From: DASRDU01 sp046331565
GTDB lineage: Bacteria; Acidobacteriota; Blastocatellia; RBC074
Direction: 5' to 3'
Length of the DNA: 64,000 bases
NCBI GenBank assembly: GCA_046331565.1
Contig: JAXLQP010000009.1
Location: 124,001-188,000, forward strand
Shown here: one piece after another, positions 38,571 through 47,224 of the stretch
How the letters are laid out: every line of letters starts with the position of its first letter
Numbering within the stretch: position 1 is the first letter of the stretch
Notes under the pieces: model-generated
Seen by the model: only the letters and a program-made list of their open reading frames with translations
What the model was told of the DNA's origin: nothing
Databases searched by the model: none
Position numbers and translations under genes: made by a program

Positions 38571-39662
38571 TTACCGCTGCCAGCCGGTCAGAGTGTAGCT
38601 GCGGGCGACACGGGCGCGAAAGGTCGGCTGGCCCTGATCGTCAAACAGCCCGTCATTAAGCCAGGTGCTGCCGCGCGGGGTGCTGTTGTAAACCTGCCAC
38701 AACACGACATACCTGACGCCCGCCTGCTGCAACTCATCCAGCGTCTGCCGCAGGTAACTTTCCGCCGCCGCTTCCGTGCTGAAAAGCTCACGATAGATGG
38801 CCAGTTCACCGATGATCAGCCGACTCGCCGGAATCCGCAGGTGTTCGAGAATCAGCGGCAGATCCTGCGGCAGCGTTCCGGCATTCGATGACTGGTAAGC
38901 CGAGTAAGAGGCAAAGTCGTACTCCAGATGCGCGGCCAGTTCACTGATGATGACGTGGTCGCCAGCCATTTGCGGGCGCACCAGATTGAACTCCAGCACG
39001 CTGTAAAAACGGCCTCCGTCATCGCGGGCCGCGCGAATGGCAGCAGTTCGGGTATTGATCCAGCGCGCGTAATCAGCCGCCCGGCGCCAGTGACCGCGCA
39101 GGGCGTTGTCGCCTTCCCAGTTGGCAAAAAGAAAGACGCGATCCGGGTAAAAAGCGCGCAGCCAGTTGAGCAGTTGCGCAATCTCCTGCGCTTCGGCAGC
39201 GGCCTCTTCATCGGAATAGCCGTCAAGCCAGGGATGCGCCAGATCAGCCTCTGAATAGAGCGTGATAATGAAGGTGCGAAGGCGTTCTTCACTGAGTACC
39301 CGCACCACATCCGGCTGCATCGCGGTCTGGAGCAGAGTCTGATGACGGGCAGGGAAGAGCGGGAAGCGAAAGGTGCGCAGGCCGAGTTCAGCCACGCGCT
39401 CAGCGGCTGTCACGATGTCAGAGTCACCAGCGACAGGGGCTTCAGTGTCCCATTCATAAGCACCCAGCCAGTCATCAGGACGCACCGTTGCGGGCGCAGT
39501 TCGGCGCACATTGATAAACGGATCGGACGGCTCACAGGATTGCGCCAGCACCCGGACTGAGACTGACAGCACAGTCAGCATCATAAAAAGTGAAATAGCT
39601 GCTTTCAGGAACGCGTAATGAATGGCTTCTTTGATCTGGTCTTTCTGATTCCGAGTTTGCAT
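38571..39662 (-). CDS. Secreted protein of unknown function, glycosidase-like
   Basis: The product is 363 residues from the ATG at 39662, which has AAGGGA upstream. A long N-terminal segment with a hydrophobic stretch (ISLFMMLTVLSVSVRVLAQ) looks like a signal peptide. After it the protein reads like a TIM-barrel (glycosidase-like) fold with segments WLGAYEWDTEAP, FRFPLFPAR, FANWEGDNAL, IISELAAHLEYDFASYSAYQ, IIGELAIYREL and YVVLWQVYNS. The alternation of strand-end acidic residues (WEGD, GELAIYRE) is suggestive of a retaining glycoside hydrolase. I do not recognise the family. It stands alone next to the long non-coding stretch before the hydrogenase cluster, with a structured hairpin in its leader. 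Confidence 0.65.
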   Translation of the reverse strand: MQTRNQKDQIKEAIHYAFLKAAISLFMMLTVLSVSVRVLAQSCEPSDPFINVRRTAPATVRPDDWLGAYEWDTEAPVAGDSDIVTAAERVAELGLRTFRFPLFPARHQTLLQTAMQPDVVRVLSEERLRTFIITLYSEADLAHPWLDGYSDEEAAAEAQEIAQLLNWLRAFYPDRVFLFANWEGDNALRGHWRRAADYARWINTRTAAIRAARDDGGRFYSVLEFNLVRPQMAGDHVIISELAAHLEYDFASYSAYQSSNAGTLPQDLPLILEHLRIPASRLIIGELAIYRELFSTEAAAESYLRQTLDELQQAGVRYVVLWQVYNSTPRGSTWLNDGLFDDQGQPTFRARVARSYTLTGWQR

Positions 39663-39707
39663 GGCTGTCCCTTTCAGTAATGACAAGCGCAGGCACACCT
39701 CTCCCGA

Positions 39708-39758
39708 ACGGGCTGGCTCACCGGCAGTGCCATCCCGACTGCATCCGAGCCAGCCCGT
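39708..39758 (-). other. Hairpin in the leader of the 38571-39662 gene
   Basis: Perfect 12-nt inverted arms (39708-39719 and 39747-39758) lie about 45 bp upstream of the start codon. The 27-nt middle carries a further short pairing (GCAGT with ACTGC). It may be a leader mRNA structure. Confidence 0.4.
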
Positions 39759-40203
39759 CGCTGACCTGACTGTGACGGGGGATTTACGGATTTCGTTTTT
39801 ATGTGCTCACTGATATGTAGCGTCAGGAACTCATCGTTTCTGTAAAATCCTGAAAAAAAGTCGGACAGGCCTGGGACAGGGGCGTGTTTCAGATTTCGGT
39901 GCGAATGCAGGAGTGCCGAGGCAGGGGGCCTGTGCCGGGGACAGGCCGAACAACTGAGTCTGATAATGAACCTTATGCTGATGGTTACGCCGTTTCATCA
40001 CAGCGTCTGCGGGCAGGGTCAGGAACTGAGCGGGAGATGAAACGAATTGTATAAAAATGTCGTGGCAACAAAGATGACAACCGGAAGAAACCATCTGCGA
40101 AACCATACAATTCGCGTCTCACGTCAATCACCTTAATTCACAGGCCTTCAGGAAGGCAGTTCGACTGAACCCGGCGCAACGACAGAACCACACGATCTGT
40201 GCC

Positions 40204-40292
40204 GGAACAGTACCGGGAGCATCAGCGACCGGGAACCTCGCAGACGCCTACACTGCAAGGTGCCAGGTCGCTGACGCTCCCGGTACTGTTCC
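40204..40292. repeat. Long inverted repeat F
   Basis: Arms of 40 nt (40204-40243 and 40253-40292) match at about 36 positions; the outer 27 match at 26. The loop is only 9 nt, so an almost continuous 40-bp hairpin can form. Each arm contains ACCGGGA twice, 16 nt apart in the left arm. It is one of two such elements upstream of the hydrogenase cluster. Confidence 0.92.
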
Positions 40293-40341
40293 AATGTTTT
40301 CAGATCAAAGTTCAAATCAGTATACAGAATAACTAGTGTTC

Positions 40342-40427
40342 AGTGTTGCGCGATTTGCCAAAATCGCGTGGCATCCGCTATCGGCCCCTTGCGTGAACTG
40401 CACGATTTTGGCAAATCGCGCAACACT
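40342..40427. repeat. Long inverted repeat G (same family as I)
   Basis: Perfect 25-nt arms (40342-40366 and 40403-40427) enclose 36 nt. Each arm contains a nested palindrome (CGCGATTT, GCCA, AAATCGCG). The arm sequence is that of element I at 51422-51507, apart from one base pair that differs in a compensated way. Confidence 0.95.
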
Positions 40428-40861
40428 TCCCGTTTACGCAATTGAAGCCTGATATGACCGGCACCTGGTCAAAGCCTCTTCACGTCATGATGTAATGAAA
40501 TGACAAGCCAGCTTCAGGACAGAACCGCTGGTCATTATCGGACTCAGGAACGTCGTTGCCGACAGTGGGCGCGCTTTGTACGTTTGCGGACTGACGAGCG
40601 TTGCAACACCGGTATAAGCTGATGGCAGTTTGAATTGCCATGACGTTCGCCGCAGGCCGGGACTGCGGTGACTACCCGGAGAAAGAAAATATCGTTTGTC
40701 TGGCTGCTGGTTGCTTTTCCGTTCCAGACAGTGGGTATGTCTTTCTTCCTGTTTCGCTGCCCTGTCAGTTGGTTATTGTCCACTCCCCGCCTGTCAACGC
40801 TCGCGCTTTCCCCGCTGTCGAGCAACGCATCTCTTTGGGCCATCAAACGAGGAGGAAAATT

Positions 40862-41914
40862 ATGACATCAGTATCGCGCCTGAGTGATCGCCCGCCGGAT
40901 GTCAGGGAAGTTCATATCGTCTGGCTGACGGCAGGCCTGGGTTGTGATGGCGATACGGTTTCGATTACCGCCGCCGAACAGCCGAGCATTGAAGACGTGC
41001 TGCTCGGAGCGATTCCGGGGCTGCCCAAAGTTCACCTCCACAATCCGGTCGTGGCCTATGAGGTCGGCGAAGAGTTCATGGATTACTTCGTCAGAGCCGA
41101 ACGGGGCGAACTGGATCCGTTCGTCTTTGTCGTCGAAGGCTCGATTCCCAACGAAAGCATCAAGAGCGAAGGCTACTGGGCCGCGCAGGGTACGGACTGG
41201 GAAACCGGGCAGCCGATCAGAACGACTGAATGGATTGACCGCCTTGCGCCGAAGGCCTGGGCCGTGATGGCCATCGGGACCTGCGCGACCTACGGCGGCA
41301 TCCACGCGATGCAGGGCAATCCGACGGGTTGCATGGGGCTGGCCGATCATCTCGGCTGGAACTTCCGCTCCTGGGCAGGCATTCCGATTGTCAATGTGCC
41401 GGGCTGTCCCGTGCAGCCGGATAATTTCATGGAGACGGTGCTCTACCTGCTCTATCAGGCCGCCGGACTCTCGCCAATGATTCCGCTCGACGACAAGCTG
41501 CGCCCGACCTGGCTCTTTGGCAAAACAGTGCATGAAGGCTGCGACCGCGCGGGCTATTACGAGCAGGGCGATTTTGCCGAACAGTACGGCTCGCCGAAAT
41601 GTCTGGTGAAACTGGGCTGCTGGGGGCCGGTCGTCAATTGCAATGTGACCAAGCGCGGCTGGATGCGCGGCATCGGCGGTTGTCCGAATGTCGGCGGCGT
41701 CTGCATCGCCTGCACCATGCCGGGCTTTCCAGACAAGTTCATGCCGTTTATGGAAGAACCGCCGGGCGCGACGATTTCGGCGGGCACGGTCGGACTTTAT
41801 GGCAAAACGATTCGCGCGCTGCGAGGCATCACCAACAACACCGTCAACAAGGAACCGAAGTGGCGTCATCGCGGGACGCGCCTGACGACTGGTTACCATC
41901 CCAGGACGTACTGA
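40862..41914 (+). CDS. hhyS: Group 1h [NiFe] hydrogenase small subunit
   Basis: The 350-residue electron-transfer subunit carries the iron-sulfur clusters that take electrons from H2. The ATG at 40862 is preceded by a strong AGGAGG. An open frame extends further upstream but has no ribosome site or protein features. The first cluster motif reads WLTAGLGCDGD, with C28 and D31. The usual CxxC is thus CxxD, matching the 3Cys-1Asp proximal cluster known from actinobacterial-type hydrogenases. Further cluster residues lie in IGTCATYGG, VNVPGCPV, LGCWGPVVNC and GVCIAC. There is no twin-arginine signal, as expected for group 1h. The large-subunit gene follows after 113 bp. Group 1h enzymes oxidise trace H2 for energy during starvation. 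Confidence 0.95.
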   Translation: MTSVSRLSDRPPDVREVHIVWLTAGLGCDGDTVSITAAEQPSIEDVLLGAIPGLPKVHLHNPVVAYEVGEEFMDYFVRAERGELDPFVFVVEGSIPNESIKSEGYWAAQGTDWETGQPIRTTEWIDRLAPKAWAVMAIGTCATYGGIHAMQGNPTGCMGLADHLGWNFRSWAGIPIVNVPGCPVQPDNFMETVLYLLYQAAGLSPMIPLDDKLRPTWLFGKTVHEGCDRAGYYEQGDFAEQYGSPKCLVKLGCWGPVVNCNVTKRGWMRGIGGCPNVGGVCIACTMPGFPDKFMPFMEEPPGATISAGTVGLYGKTIRALRGITNNTVNKEPKWRHRGTRLTTGYHPRTY

Positions 41915-42027
41915 TCAGCCGGGGAATTGTCGTGCAGCCTGCCCCGCGTTCCGGCGTGGCCTGTGCCACTTCCCTGTCCTGACTGTTTCAACCTGGCGGC
42001 TTCTGTCTTACCTGAAAGGAATCACTT

Positions 42028-43827
42028 ATGGCTACTGCGACGCAGATCAAAAAGAATGTGCTGCCGGAAACTCCGGGGCTGGTCGAGATGAACTGGGATC
42101 CGATCACGCGCATCGTCGGAAGCCTGGGCATCTTTACCAAAATTGATTTCAAAAACCGGCAGGTGGCCGAGTGCTACAGCACCTCGTCAATCTTTCGCGG
42201 CTACAGTGTCTTTATGAAAGGCAAGGATCCGCGCGACGCCCATTTTATCACCAGCCGCATCTGCGGCATCTGCGGCGACAATCACGCGACCTGCGCCGTC
42301 TATGCGCAGAATATGGCTTTCGGCATTCGCCCGCCCGACCTCGGCGAGTGGATCATCAACCTCGGCGAAGCCGCCGAGTATATGTTCGATCACAATATCT
42401 TTCAGGATAATCTGGTCGGCGTGGACTTCTGCGAAAACATGGTCAAAGAGACCAATCCCGGCGTCTGGGAAAAAGCGCAGAAGAAACAGGCCCCGCACGC
42501 CGCACAGCACGGCTTCCGCACCATCGCTGACATTATGACCGCGCTCAATCCCTTCACGGGCGAATTCTACCGCGAAGCGTTGCAGATGAGCCGCATGACG
42601 CGCGAAATGTTCTGTCTGATGGAAGGCCGCCACGTTCATCCCTCCACGCTTTATCCCGGCGGCGTCGGCACGGCAGGCACGATTCAGGTCTTCACCGATT
42701 ACCTGGTGCGGCTGATGAAGTACTGCGAGTTTATGAAGAAGGTCGTCCCGCTGCACGATGATCTCTTCGACTTCTTTTACGAAGCGCTGCCAGGTTACGA
42801 AAAGGTCGGGCAGCGGCGCATTCTGATGGGCTGCTGGGGTTCATTCAATAACCCTGAAGTCTGCGATTACACTTACCGGAACATGGCCGAATGGGGCCGA
42901 GCGATGTATGTCACGCCAAGCATCATCGTGGACGGGAAGATCGTCACCAACAGCCTCGTGGACATCAATCTCGGCATTCGCATCCTGCTCGGCAGTTCGT
43001 TTTACGAGGACTGGGAAGAAGGCGGCGAAACCTTTGTCGCGCGCGACCCGCTCGGCAATCCCGTGGACAGACGGCATCCCTGGAATCAGACGACGATTCC
43101 GCAGCCGCAGAAGCGCGACTTCACCGGTAAATATTCGTGGGTCATGTCGCCGCGCTGGTACGACGAGCGGACGGGCGAATATCTGGCGATTGACACAGGC
43201 GGCGGCCCGCTGCCGCGTTTATGGGCAACGGCGGCCAATGGTCTTGTTGACATTGGCTATGTCAAAGCGACAGGTCACAGCGTCCTGATCAATCTGCCGA
43301 AGACGGCGACGCTTGGCGAAACGACATTTGAATGGAAGATTCCGAAATGGTCGAACGCCATCGAACGCGACCGCGCGCGGACATATTTCCAGGCTTACGC
43401 CGCCGCGTGCGCGCTCCATTTCTGCGAAGAGGCGATGAATGAAGTGCGCGCCGGTCACAACCGGACGTGGACGGATTTTGAAGTGCCGGAAGAAGCCATC
43501 GGCTGCGGCTTCCACGAAGCGGTGCGCGGCGTGCTGTCGCATCACGTCGTCATCCGCGACAAAAAGATCGCCAACTATCACCCGTATCCGCCAACACCCT
43601 GGAACGCCAATCCGCGCGACATCTACGGCACGCCGGGGCCGTATGAGGACGCCGTGCAGAACACACCGATCTTCGAGGAAAACGGCCCTGACAAATTCAA
43701 GGGCATTGACATCATGCGCGCCGTGCGGAGCTTTGATCCGTGCCTGCCGTGCGGTGTGCATATGTTCCTCGGCAACGGCAGGGTACTCGAAACGCACCAT
43801 TCACCGATGTTCGGTGTGCATGGCTGA
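42028..43827 (+). CDS. hhyL: Group 1h [NiFe] hydrogenase large (catalytic) subunit
   Basis: The 599-residue catalytic subunit binds the NiFe(CN)2CO site. The N-terminal ligand motif RICGICGDNHATC gives C79 and C82; the C-terminal motif DPCLPCGVH gives C572 and C575. After H578 there are 21 more residues, beginning MFLGNGRVLE. Such a tail is removed by the maturation protease, here encoded at 47221-47892. AAGGA precedes the ATG. Length and motifs fit group 1h. Upstream is the small-subunit gene and, 20 bp downstream, a NifU-like gene, so the operon order is structural genes first and accessory genes afterwards. No cytochrome b subunit is encoded nearby, which is usual for this group and leaves the electron route to the quinone pool open. 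Confidence 0.96.
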   Translation: MATATQIKKNVLPETPGLVEMNWDPITRIVGSLGIFTKIDFKNRQVAECYSTSSIFRGYSVFMKGKDPRDAHFITSRICGICGDNHATCAVYAQNMAFGIRPPDLGEWIINLGEAAEYMFDHNIFQDNLVGVDFCENMVKETNPGVWEKAQKKQAPHAAQHGFRTIADIMTALNPFTGEFYREALQMSRMTREMFCLMEGRHVHPSTLYPGGVGTAGTIQVFTDYLVRLMKYCEFMKKVVPLHDDLFDFFYEALPGYEKVGQRRILMGCWGSFNNPEVCDYTYRNMAEWGRAMYVTPSIIVDGKIVTNSLVDINLGIRILLGSSFYEDWEEGGETFVARDPLGNPVDRRHPWNQTTIPQPQKRDFTGKYSWVMSPRWYDERTGEYLAIDTGGGPLPRLWATAANGLVDIGYVKATGHSVLINLPKTATLGETTFEWKIPKWSNAIERDRARTYFQAYAAACALHFCEEAMNEVRAGHNRTWTDFEVPEEAIGCGFHEAVRGVLSHHVVIRDKKIANYHPYPPTPWNANPRDIYGTPGPYEDAVQNTPIFEENGPDKFKGIDIMRAVRSFDPCLPCGVHMFLGNGRVLETHHSPMFGVHG

Positions 43828-43847
43828 ACCACAACCAGAAATCATTT

Positions 43848-44453
43848 ATGGCCCGGATTGACAAGCAGGAAATTCGCCGACAAATGCAGCGGGTCGAAGC
43901 CATCATTCACGAAACCGAGGCGATGGCCGACCCGCATCACAAGGCCCGCGTCATCGAACTCGTGCAACTGCTGATGAGTTTGCATGGCGCGGGCCTTGAC
44001 CGCCTCATGGAACTCGTGGACGAAGCGGGCGAGCCGGGATGGCTGCTGATGGAGCGATTCGCGGATGATGAACTCGTCTCCGGCATGCTGCTGCTCTACG
44101 GCCTGCACCCGGAAGATGTGGAAACGCGCGTTCGCTCGGCGCTCGACAAAGTGCGCCCGTATCTGAACTCGCACGGCGGCAACGTTGAACTGCTCGGCAT
44201 TGATGACGGCACGGTGAGCCTGCGGCTCGTCGGAAGCTGCCGGAGTTGCCCGTCATCCACCGAGACGCTCAGACAGTTGATTGAAGAGGCAGTTTACGAA
44301 GCCGCGCCCGACGTGACGACCATCATCGCTGAAAGCGCACAACAGACAGCCGCAAACGGTCTCGTCCAGCTTCAGGCGCGACCAGACAAAACAGAACCGG
44401 AAAGGAGTTGTTATGGCAGCACCGCGAACATCCAGACAGCAGCCCATGACTGA
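43848..44453 (+). CDS. NifU-like iron-sulfur scaffold domain protein
   Basis: The 201-residue protein has a helical N-terminal half (about 1-90) of a type I do not recognise. A NifU C-terminal-like domain follows, with SHGGNVELLGIDDG and the cluster-binding pair C131 and C134 in GSCRSCPSS. NifU-like domains carry and hand over Fe-S clusters, so this protein may load the clusters of the small subunit. It starts 20 bp after the large-subunit gene with a weak ribosome site. NifU-like genes at this position are known in group 1h hydrogenase clusters. Its 3' end overlaps the next small gene by 41 bp in another frame. Confidence 0.88.
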   Translation: MARIDKQEIRRQMQRVEAIIHETEAMADPHHKARVIELVQLLMSLHGAGLDRLMELVDEAGEPGWLLMERFADDELVSGMLLLYGLHPEDVETRVRSALDKVRPYLNSHGGNVELLGIDDGTVSLRLVGSCRSCPSSTETLRQLIEEAVYEAAPDVTTIIAESAQQTAANGLVQLQARPDKTEPERSCYGSTANIQTAAHD

Positions 44454-44628
44454 ACGAGAGGAACCGGAAAAACAGCGCGAACCCGCCATCATCAAACCCG
44501 AAGGCCATTATGTCCGCTACGACAATCGTGTGCGGCGCACGGACTTCAGACCGGATGACGTGACGGGCGTCAATCCTGATCGGATGCTGCCGATTGACCC
44601 GGACAGTCCATATATTCCGCCGGCATAA
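44413..44628 (+). CDS. Small proline-rich protein of the hydrogenase cluster
   Basis: The 71-residue product is charged and proline-rich (EEPEKQREPAIIKPEGHYVR and PIDPDSPYIPPA) with no membrane segment. It begins at an ATG with AAGGAG upstream. Its first 41 bp overlap the end of the NifU-like gene in a different frame. The good ribosome site and the tight fit before the next gene support a real gene. I do not recognise the family; a role tied to the hydrogenase is inferred only from position. Confidence 0.65.
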   Translation: MAAPRTSRQQPMTEREEPEKQREPAIIKPEGHYVRYDNRVRRTDFRPDDVTGVNPDRMLPIDPDSPYIPPA

Positions 44629-44648
44629 ACACGGGGGTCGGAAAAGTC

Positions 44649-45290
44649 GTGGACTCTCTCTCATCAGCAACCGACAGCGCGTTTGCCACGCTGCGTCGCT
44701 TCGCCCGTTCGCGCGCGCCGGTCGAGCAGTGCGATTTCTGCAATGCTGAACTTGCCGCCGCGCATCAGCATCTGCTCGAGCCGGAGCAGCGGCGGCTGCA
44801 TTGCATCTGCCGGGCCTGTGCGATTCTCTTCAGTTCTCAGGGCGAGACGAAGTACCGGCGTGTGCCTGAGCGCGCGCGCGCGCTGCCGGATTTTCAACTG
44901 ACCGATGAGCAGTGGGAAAGCCTGCTGATTCCGATCAGCCTCGCATTTTTTTTCCGCAGTTCCGCTGCGGACAAAATCATTGCGCTTTATCCGAGTCCTG
45001 CCGGGCCGACCGAAGCAATGCCCGATCCGGCAACGTGGGCTGAAATCGTTCGGGCCAATCCGCAGCTTCAGGAACTTGAACCCGATGTCGAAGCGTTGCT
45101 CGTCAACCGCGTCGGCAGCGCGCGCGAATATTTCATTGCGCCGATGGACGAATGCTTCAGGCTGGTCGGTCTTGTGCGCGCGCGCTGGCGCGGGCTGTCG
45201 GGCGGCGCTGAAGTGTGGGAAGAGATCAGGCAATTCTTTGCTGAACTGAAACAAAGGTCAGCAACAACTCAGGAGGCGTGGCGTGCCTGA
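44649..45290 (+). CDS. DUF5947-like protein of the hydrogenase cluster
   Basis: This 213-residue cytoplasmic protein with a GTG start is of the DUF5947 type as I recall it. It has a cysteine set at C28, C31, C52, C54 and C57 (QCDFCNAE and HCICRAC), well suited to bind zinc or an Fe-S cluster. Later it has conserved-looking aromatic and acidic segments (RVGSAREYFIAPMDECFRLV). Its stop overlaps the next gene. Genes of this family accompany group 1h hydrogenases in several phyla. Function is unknown; a metal- or cluster-handling role in assembly is possible. Confidence 0.75.
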   Translation: MDSLSSATDSAFATLRRFARSRAPVEQCDFCNAELAAAHQHLLEPEQRRLHCICRACAILFSSQGETKYRRVPERARALPDFQLTDEQWESLLIPISLAFFFRSSAADKIIALYPSPAGPTEAMPDPATWAEIVRANPQLQELEPDVEALLVNRVGSAREYFIAPMDECFRLVGLVRARWRGLSGGAEVWEEIRQFFAELKQRSATTQEAWRA

Positions 45291-45975
45291 TCTGAACTTT
45301 GAAGTTTCGGGCGTTGAGCCGCTGCGTTATGCCGCTGCGCCAACGCTTGCCTTCAGACTGCGCGTCAGCAATGCCGACGCGGCTGAAGCGATTCATTCGG
45401 TGATGCTGCGCTGCCAGATCATGCTTGATGTGGCGCATCGTCGTTACAACACCGAAGAGGCTGAGAAACTGCGTGATCTGTTCGGCGAACCGGAGTTGTG
45501 GGATCGCACGCTGCGCAGTCTGCTCTGGACAAATACCAGCGTGATGATTCCGTCATTCACCGGCAGCACGACGGTTGATTTACTCGTTCCCTGCTCGTTC
45601 GATTTCAACGTCGCGGCGACGAAATATTTTGCGGGGCTGGAGGCAGGCGATGTGCCGATTCTGCTGCTTTTCAACGGCACGATCTTTTATGCCGCGCCGG
45701 ACAGCGCATTGCAGGTGACGCAGCTTGCCTGGGAAAAAGAGGCAAATTACCGCCTGCCTGTCAGCGTGTGGCGCGAGATGATGGAACTGTATTACCCGAA
45801 CAGCGCGTGGCTGTGTCTGCGGCGCGATGTGTTCGAGCGGCTTTATCGTTACAAGGTGCGGCACGGGCTGCCGACTTTCGAGCAGGCGCTGGAGCGGATT
45901 ATTCCTGAACACGACGAACCGGAAGACTTTCATCGCCCTGAGGATGATGCTGATTCCGGGGAAACGATTCACTGA
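45283..45975 (+). CDS. DUF6084-like protein of the hydrogenase cluster
   Basis: The 230-residue protein with a GTG start and AGGAGG upstream overlaps the previous gene by 8 bp. It begins MPDLNFEVSGVEPLRYAAAP and reads as a beta-rich globular protein with no signal peptide or membrane helix. Segments include PSFTGSTTVDLLVPCSFDFN and LLFNGTIFY. From memory this is the DUF6084 family, found with group 1h hydrogenases. It is followed by overlap of one base with the next gene (TGATG), so translation is coupled. The biochemical role is unknown. Confidence 0.72.
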   Translation: MPDLNFEVSGVEPLRYAAAPTLAFRLRVSNADAAEAIHSVMLRCQIMLDVAHRRYNTEEAEKLRDLFGEPELWDRTLRSLLWTNTSVMIPSFTGSTTVDLLVPCSFDFNVAATKYFAGLEAGDVPILLLFNGTIFYAAPDSALQVTQLAWEKEANYRLPVSVWREMMELYYPNSAWLCLRRDVFERLYRYKVRHGLPTFEQALERIIPEHDEPEDFHRPEDDADSGETIH

Positions 45976-46919
45976 TGAACAATCAACTCGTCAACAACAT
46001 CATCAGGGCGACGCTTTACGAAGGCTACATCCTTTACCCGTACCGGCCTTCGGCAGTGAAAAACCGCCAGCGTTTCAATTTCGGTGTGCTGTCCCCGCCT
46101 GCGTGCGCCGCCAGCGGGCCGTCGCAGATGCAGACTGAGTGTTTGTGGCAGGGCGATGAACAAACCACGCTCAGCATCAGCGTGCGCTTTCTGCATCTGG
46201 TTTCGCGCGAAACACGAGGCGCAGACGATGAAGCGTGGCAGGAGGCCGTTGAGCGCGACGTATGCGCCACCGGCCTGATGCTCAGCGAACTGCTCTCAGC
46301 GCCGCATCAACTGACTTTCACCTTTCCGGCGCAGACGACCAGTGATCACACTGAGGTTCGCAGGCAGCAGGCCCTGGCCGGAACGATTCATCTTGCCGCT
46401 GAACAATTGTCCGAACGAACCTGCCGACTGACGGCGCGGGTGATGAACGAAACGCCGTTTGCGCCGGACAGCACAGCAGGCCGCGATGAGGCGCTGCTGC
46501 ATTCGTTCGTTTCGACGCACACGATTCTGAATGTGAACGGCGGCGAATTCGTGTCGCTGCTTGACCCGCCCGAAGCATTGCGCGAAAGCGCCCGCCTCTG
46601 TCGCAACGTCGGGACCTGGCCGGTGCTGGTCGGCGCGGATGGCGAGCGTGACACGATGCTGTCATCGCCGATCATTCTTTACGATTACCCGGAAGTGGCG
46701 CCCGAAAGTCCGGGCGATTTCTTTGACGGAACGGAGATTGACGAAATGCTGACGCTCCGCATTCTGACGCTGACCGATGCCGAAAAAGCGGAGATGCGGG
46801 CAGCGGACGAACGCGCGCGGCAACTGCTTGAGCGCACCGAATCGCTGCCCGCCGAACATCTGGCAAAGCTGCACGGCGCAGTGCGCGGGTTGCGACGTGT
46901 GGCTGGTGAAAGTTCATGA
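45975..46919 (+). CDS. Unknown conserved-type protein of the hydrogenase cluster (314 aa)
   Basis: The 314-residue protein starts MNNQLVNNIIRATLYEGYIL and contains YPYRPSAVKNRQRFNFG. No signal peptide or transmembrane helix is seen, and no nucleotide-binding or metal motif stands out. A helical, charged end (about 265-314) closes it. It is translationally coupled on both sides (TGATG with the DUF6084-like gene, ATGA with the next). Such tight coupling with hydrogenase genes suggests an assembly factor. I do not recognise the family beyond its position in the cluster. Confidence 0.65.
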   Translation: MNNQLVNNIIRATLYEGYILYPYRPSAVKNRQRFNFGVLSPPACAASGPSQMQTECLWQGDEQTTLSISVRFLHLVSRETRGADDEAWQEAVERDVCATGLMLSELLSAPHQLTFTFPAQTTSDHTEVRRQQALAGTIHLAAEQLSERTCRLTARVMNETPFAPDSTAGRDEALLHSFVSTHTILNVNGGEFVSLLDPPEALRESARLCRNVGTWPVLVGADGERDTMLSSPIILYDYPEVAPESPGDFFDGTEIDEMLTLRILTLTDAEKAEMRAADERARQLLERTESLPAEHLAKLHGAVRGLRRVAGESS

Positions 46920-47224
46920 ACGAATGGGAATGGCAACTGCTGGAAGATCGCACGCCGGTTGATTCAGTCCGTGTCGGCAATGTCGAAGTGAGGAAGGGCG
47001 ACCGCGTGCGGCTGCGACCGCGTCAGGGCGGCGACATTATGGATCTGGCGCTGGCGGGCAGAACCGCGACGATTGAAGCGATTGAGCAGGACTATGAAAA
47101 CAACATCCTGCTCGCGGTCGTGGTGGATGACGATCCGGGCAAAGACCTGGGCCTGCTGCGGCAGCCCGGTCATCGCTTTTTTTTCGCGCCCGCTGAGGTC
47201 GAGACGCTCGCGCCAACGGAATGA
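46916..47224 (+). CDS. Small beta-rich protein of the hydrogenase cluster (102 aa)
   Basis: The 102-residue product overlaps the previous gene by ATGA and the following one by ATGA (47221-47224). It contains VEVRKGDRVRLRPRQGGDI followed by DDDPGKDLGLLRQPGHRFFF, a strand-turn pattern like a small SH3-type barrel. No cysteine or membrane segment is present. Function is unknown; co-translation with the maturation protease gene suggests it helps handle the large subunit. Confidence 0.65.
   Translation: MNEWEWQLLEDRTPVDSVRVGNVEVRKGDRVRLRPRQGGDIMDLALAGRTATIEAIEQDYENNILLAVVVDDDPGKDLGLLRQPGHRFFFAPAEVETLAPTE

Larger units (their letters stand above)
39663..40861. other. 1.2-kb gene-free stretch upstream of the hydrogenase cluster
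   Basis: I see no credible gene here on either strand. The stretch holds, in order, a 12-bp hairpin (39708-39758), a separated inverted pair around CGAATTGTAT (40043-40052 and 40105-40114), and long inverted repeats F and G. About 430 bp more follow before the small-subunit start, where the promoter of the hydrogenase operon should be. No convincing sigma-70 site was found by eye. Confidence 0.6.

Noticed and set aside
39831..40106. 91-residue minus-strand open frame in the long gap
   Set aside because: It has no homology-like features or ribosome site and a composition unlike the neighbouring genes.
40624..40641. Sigma-54-like promoter (TGGC and TTGC boxes) upstream of the hydrogenase operon
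   Set aside because: The spacing between the GG and GC elements is one base too long, and the site is partly palindromic by chance.
40640..40861. N-terminal extension of the hydrogenase small subunit
   Set aside because: The frame is open, but the segment lacks a ribosome site and protein character, while a strong AGGAGG precedes the ATG at 40862.
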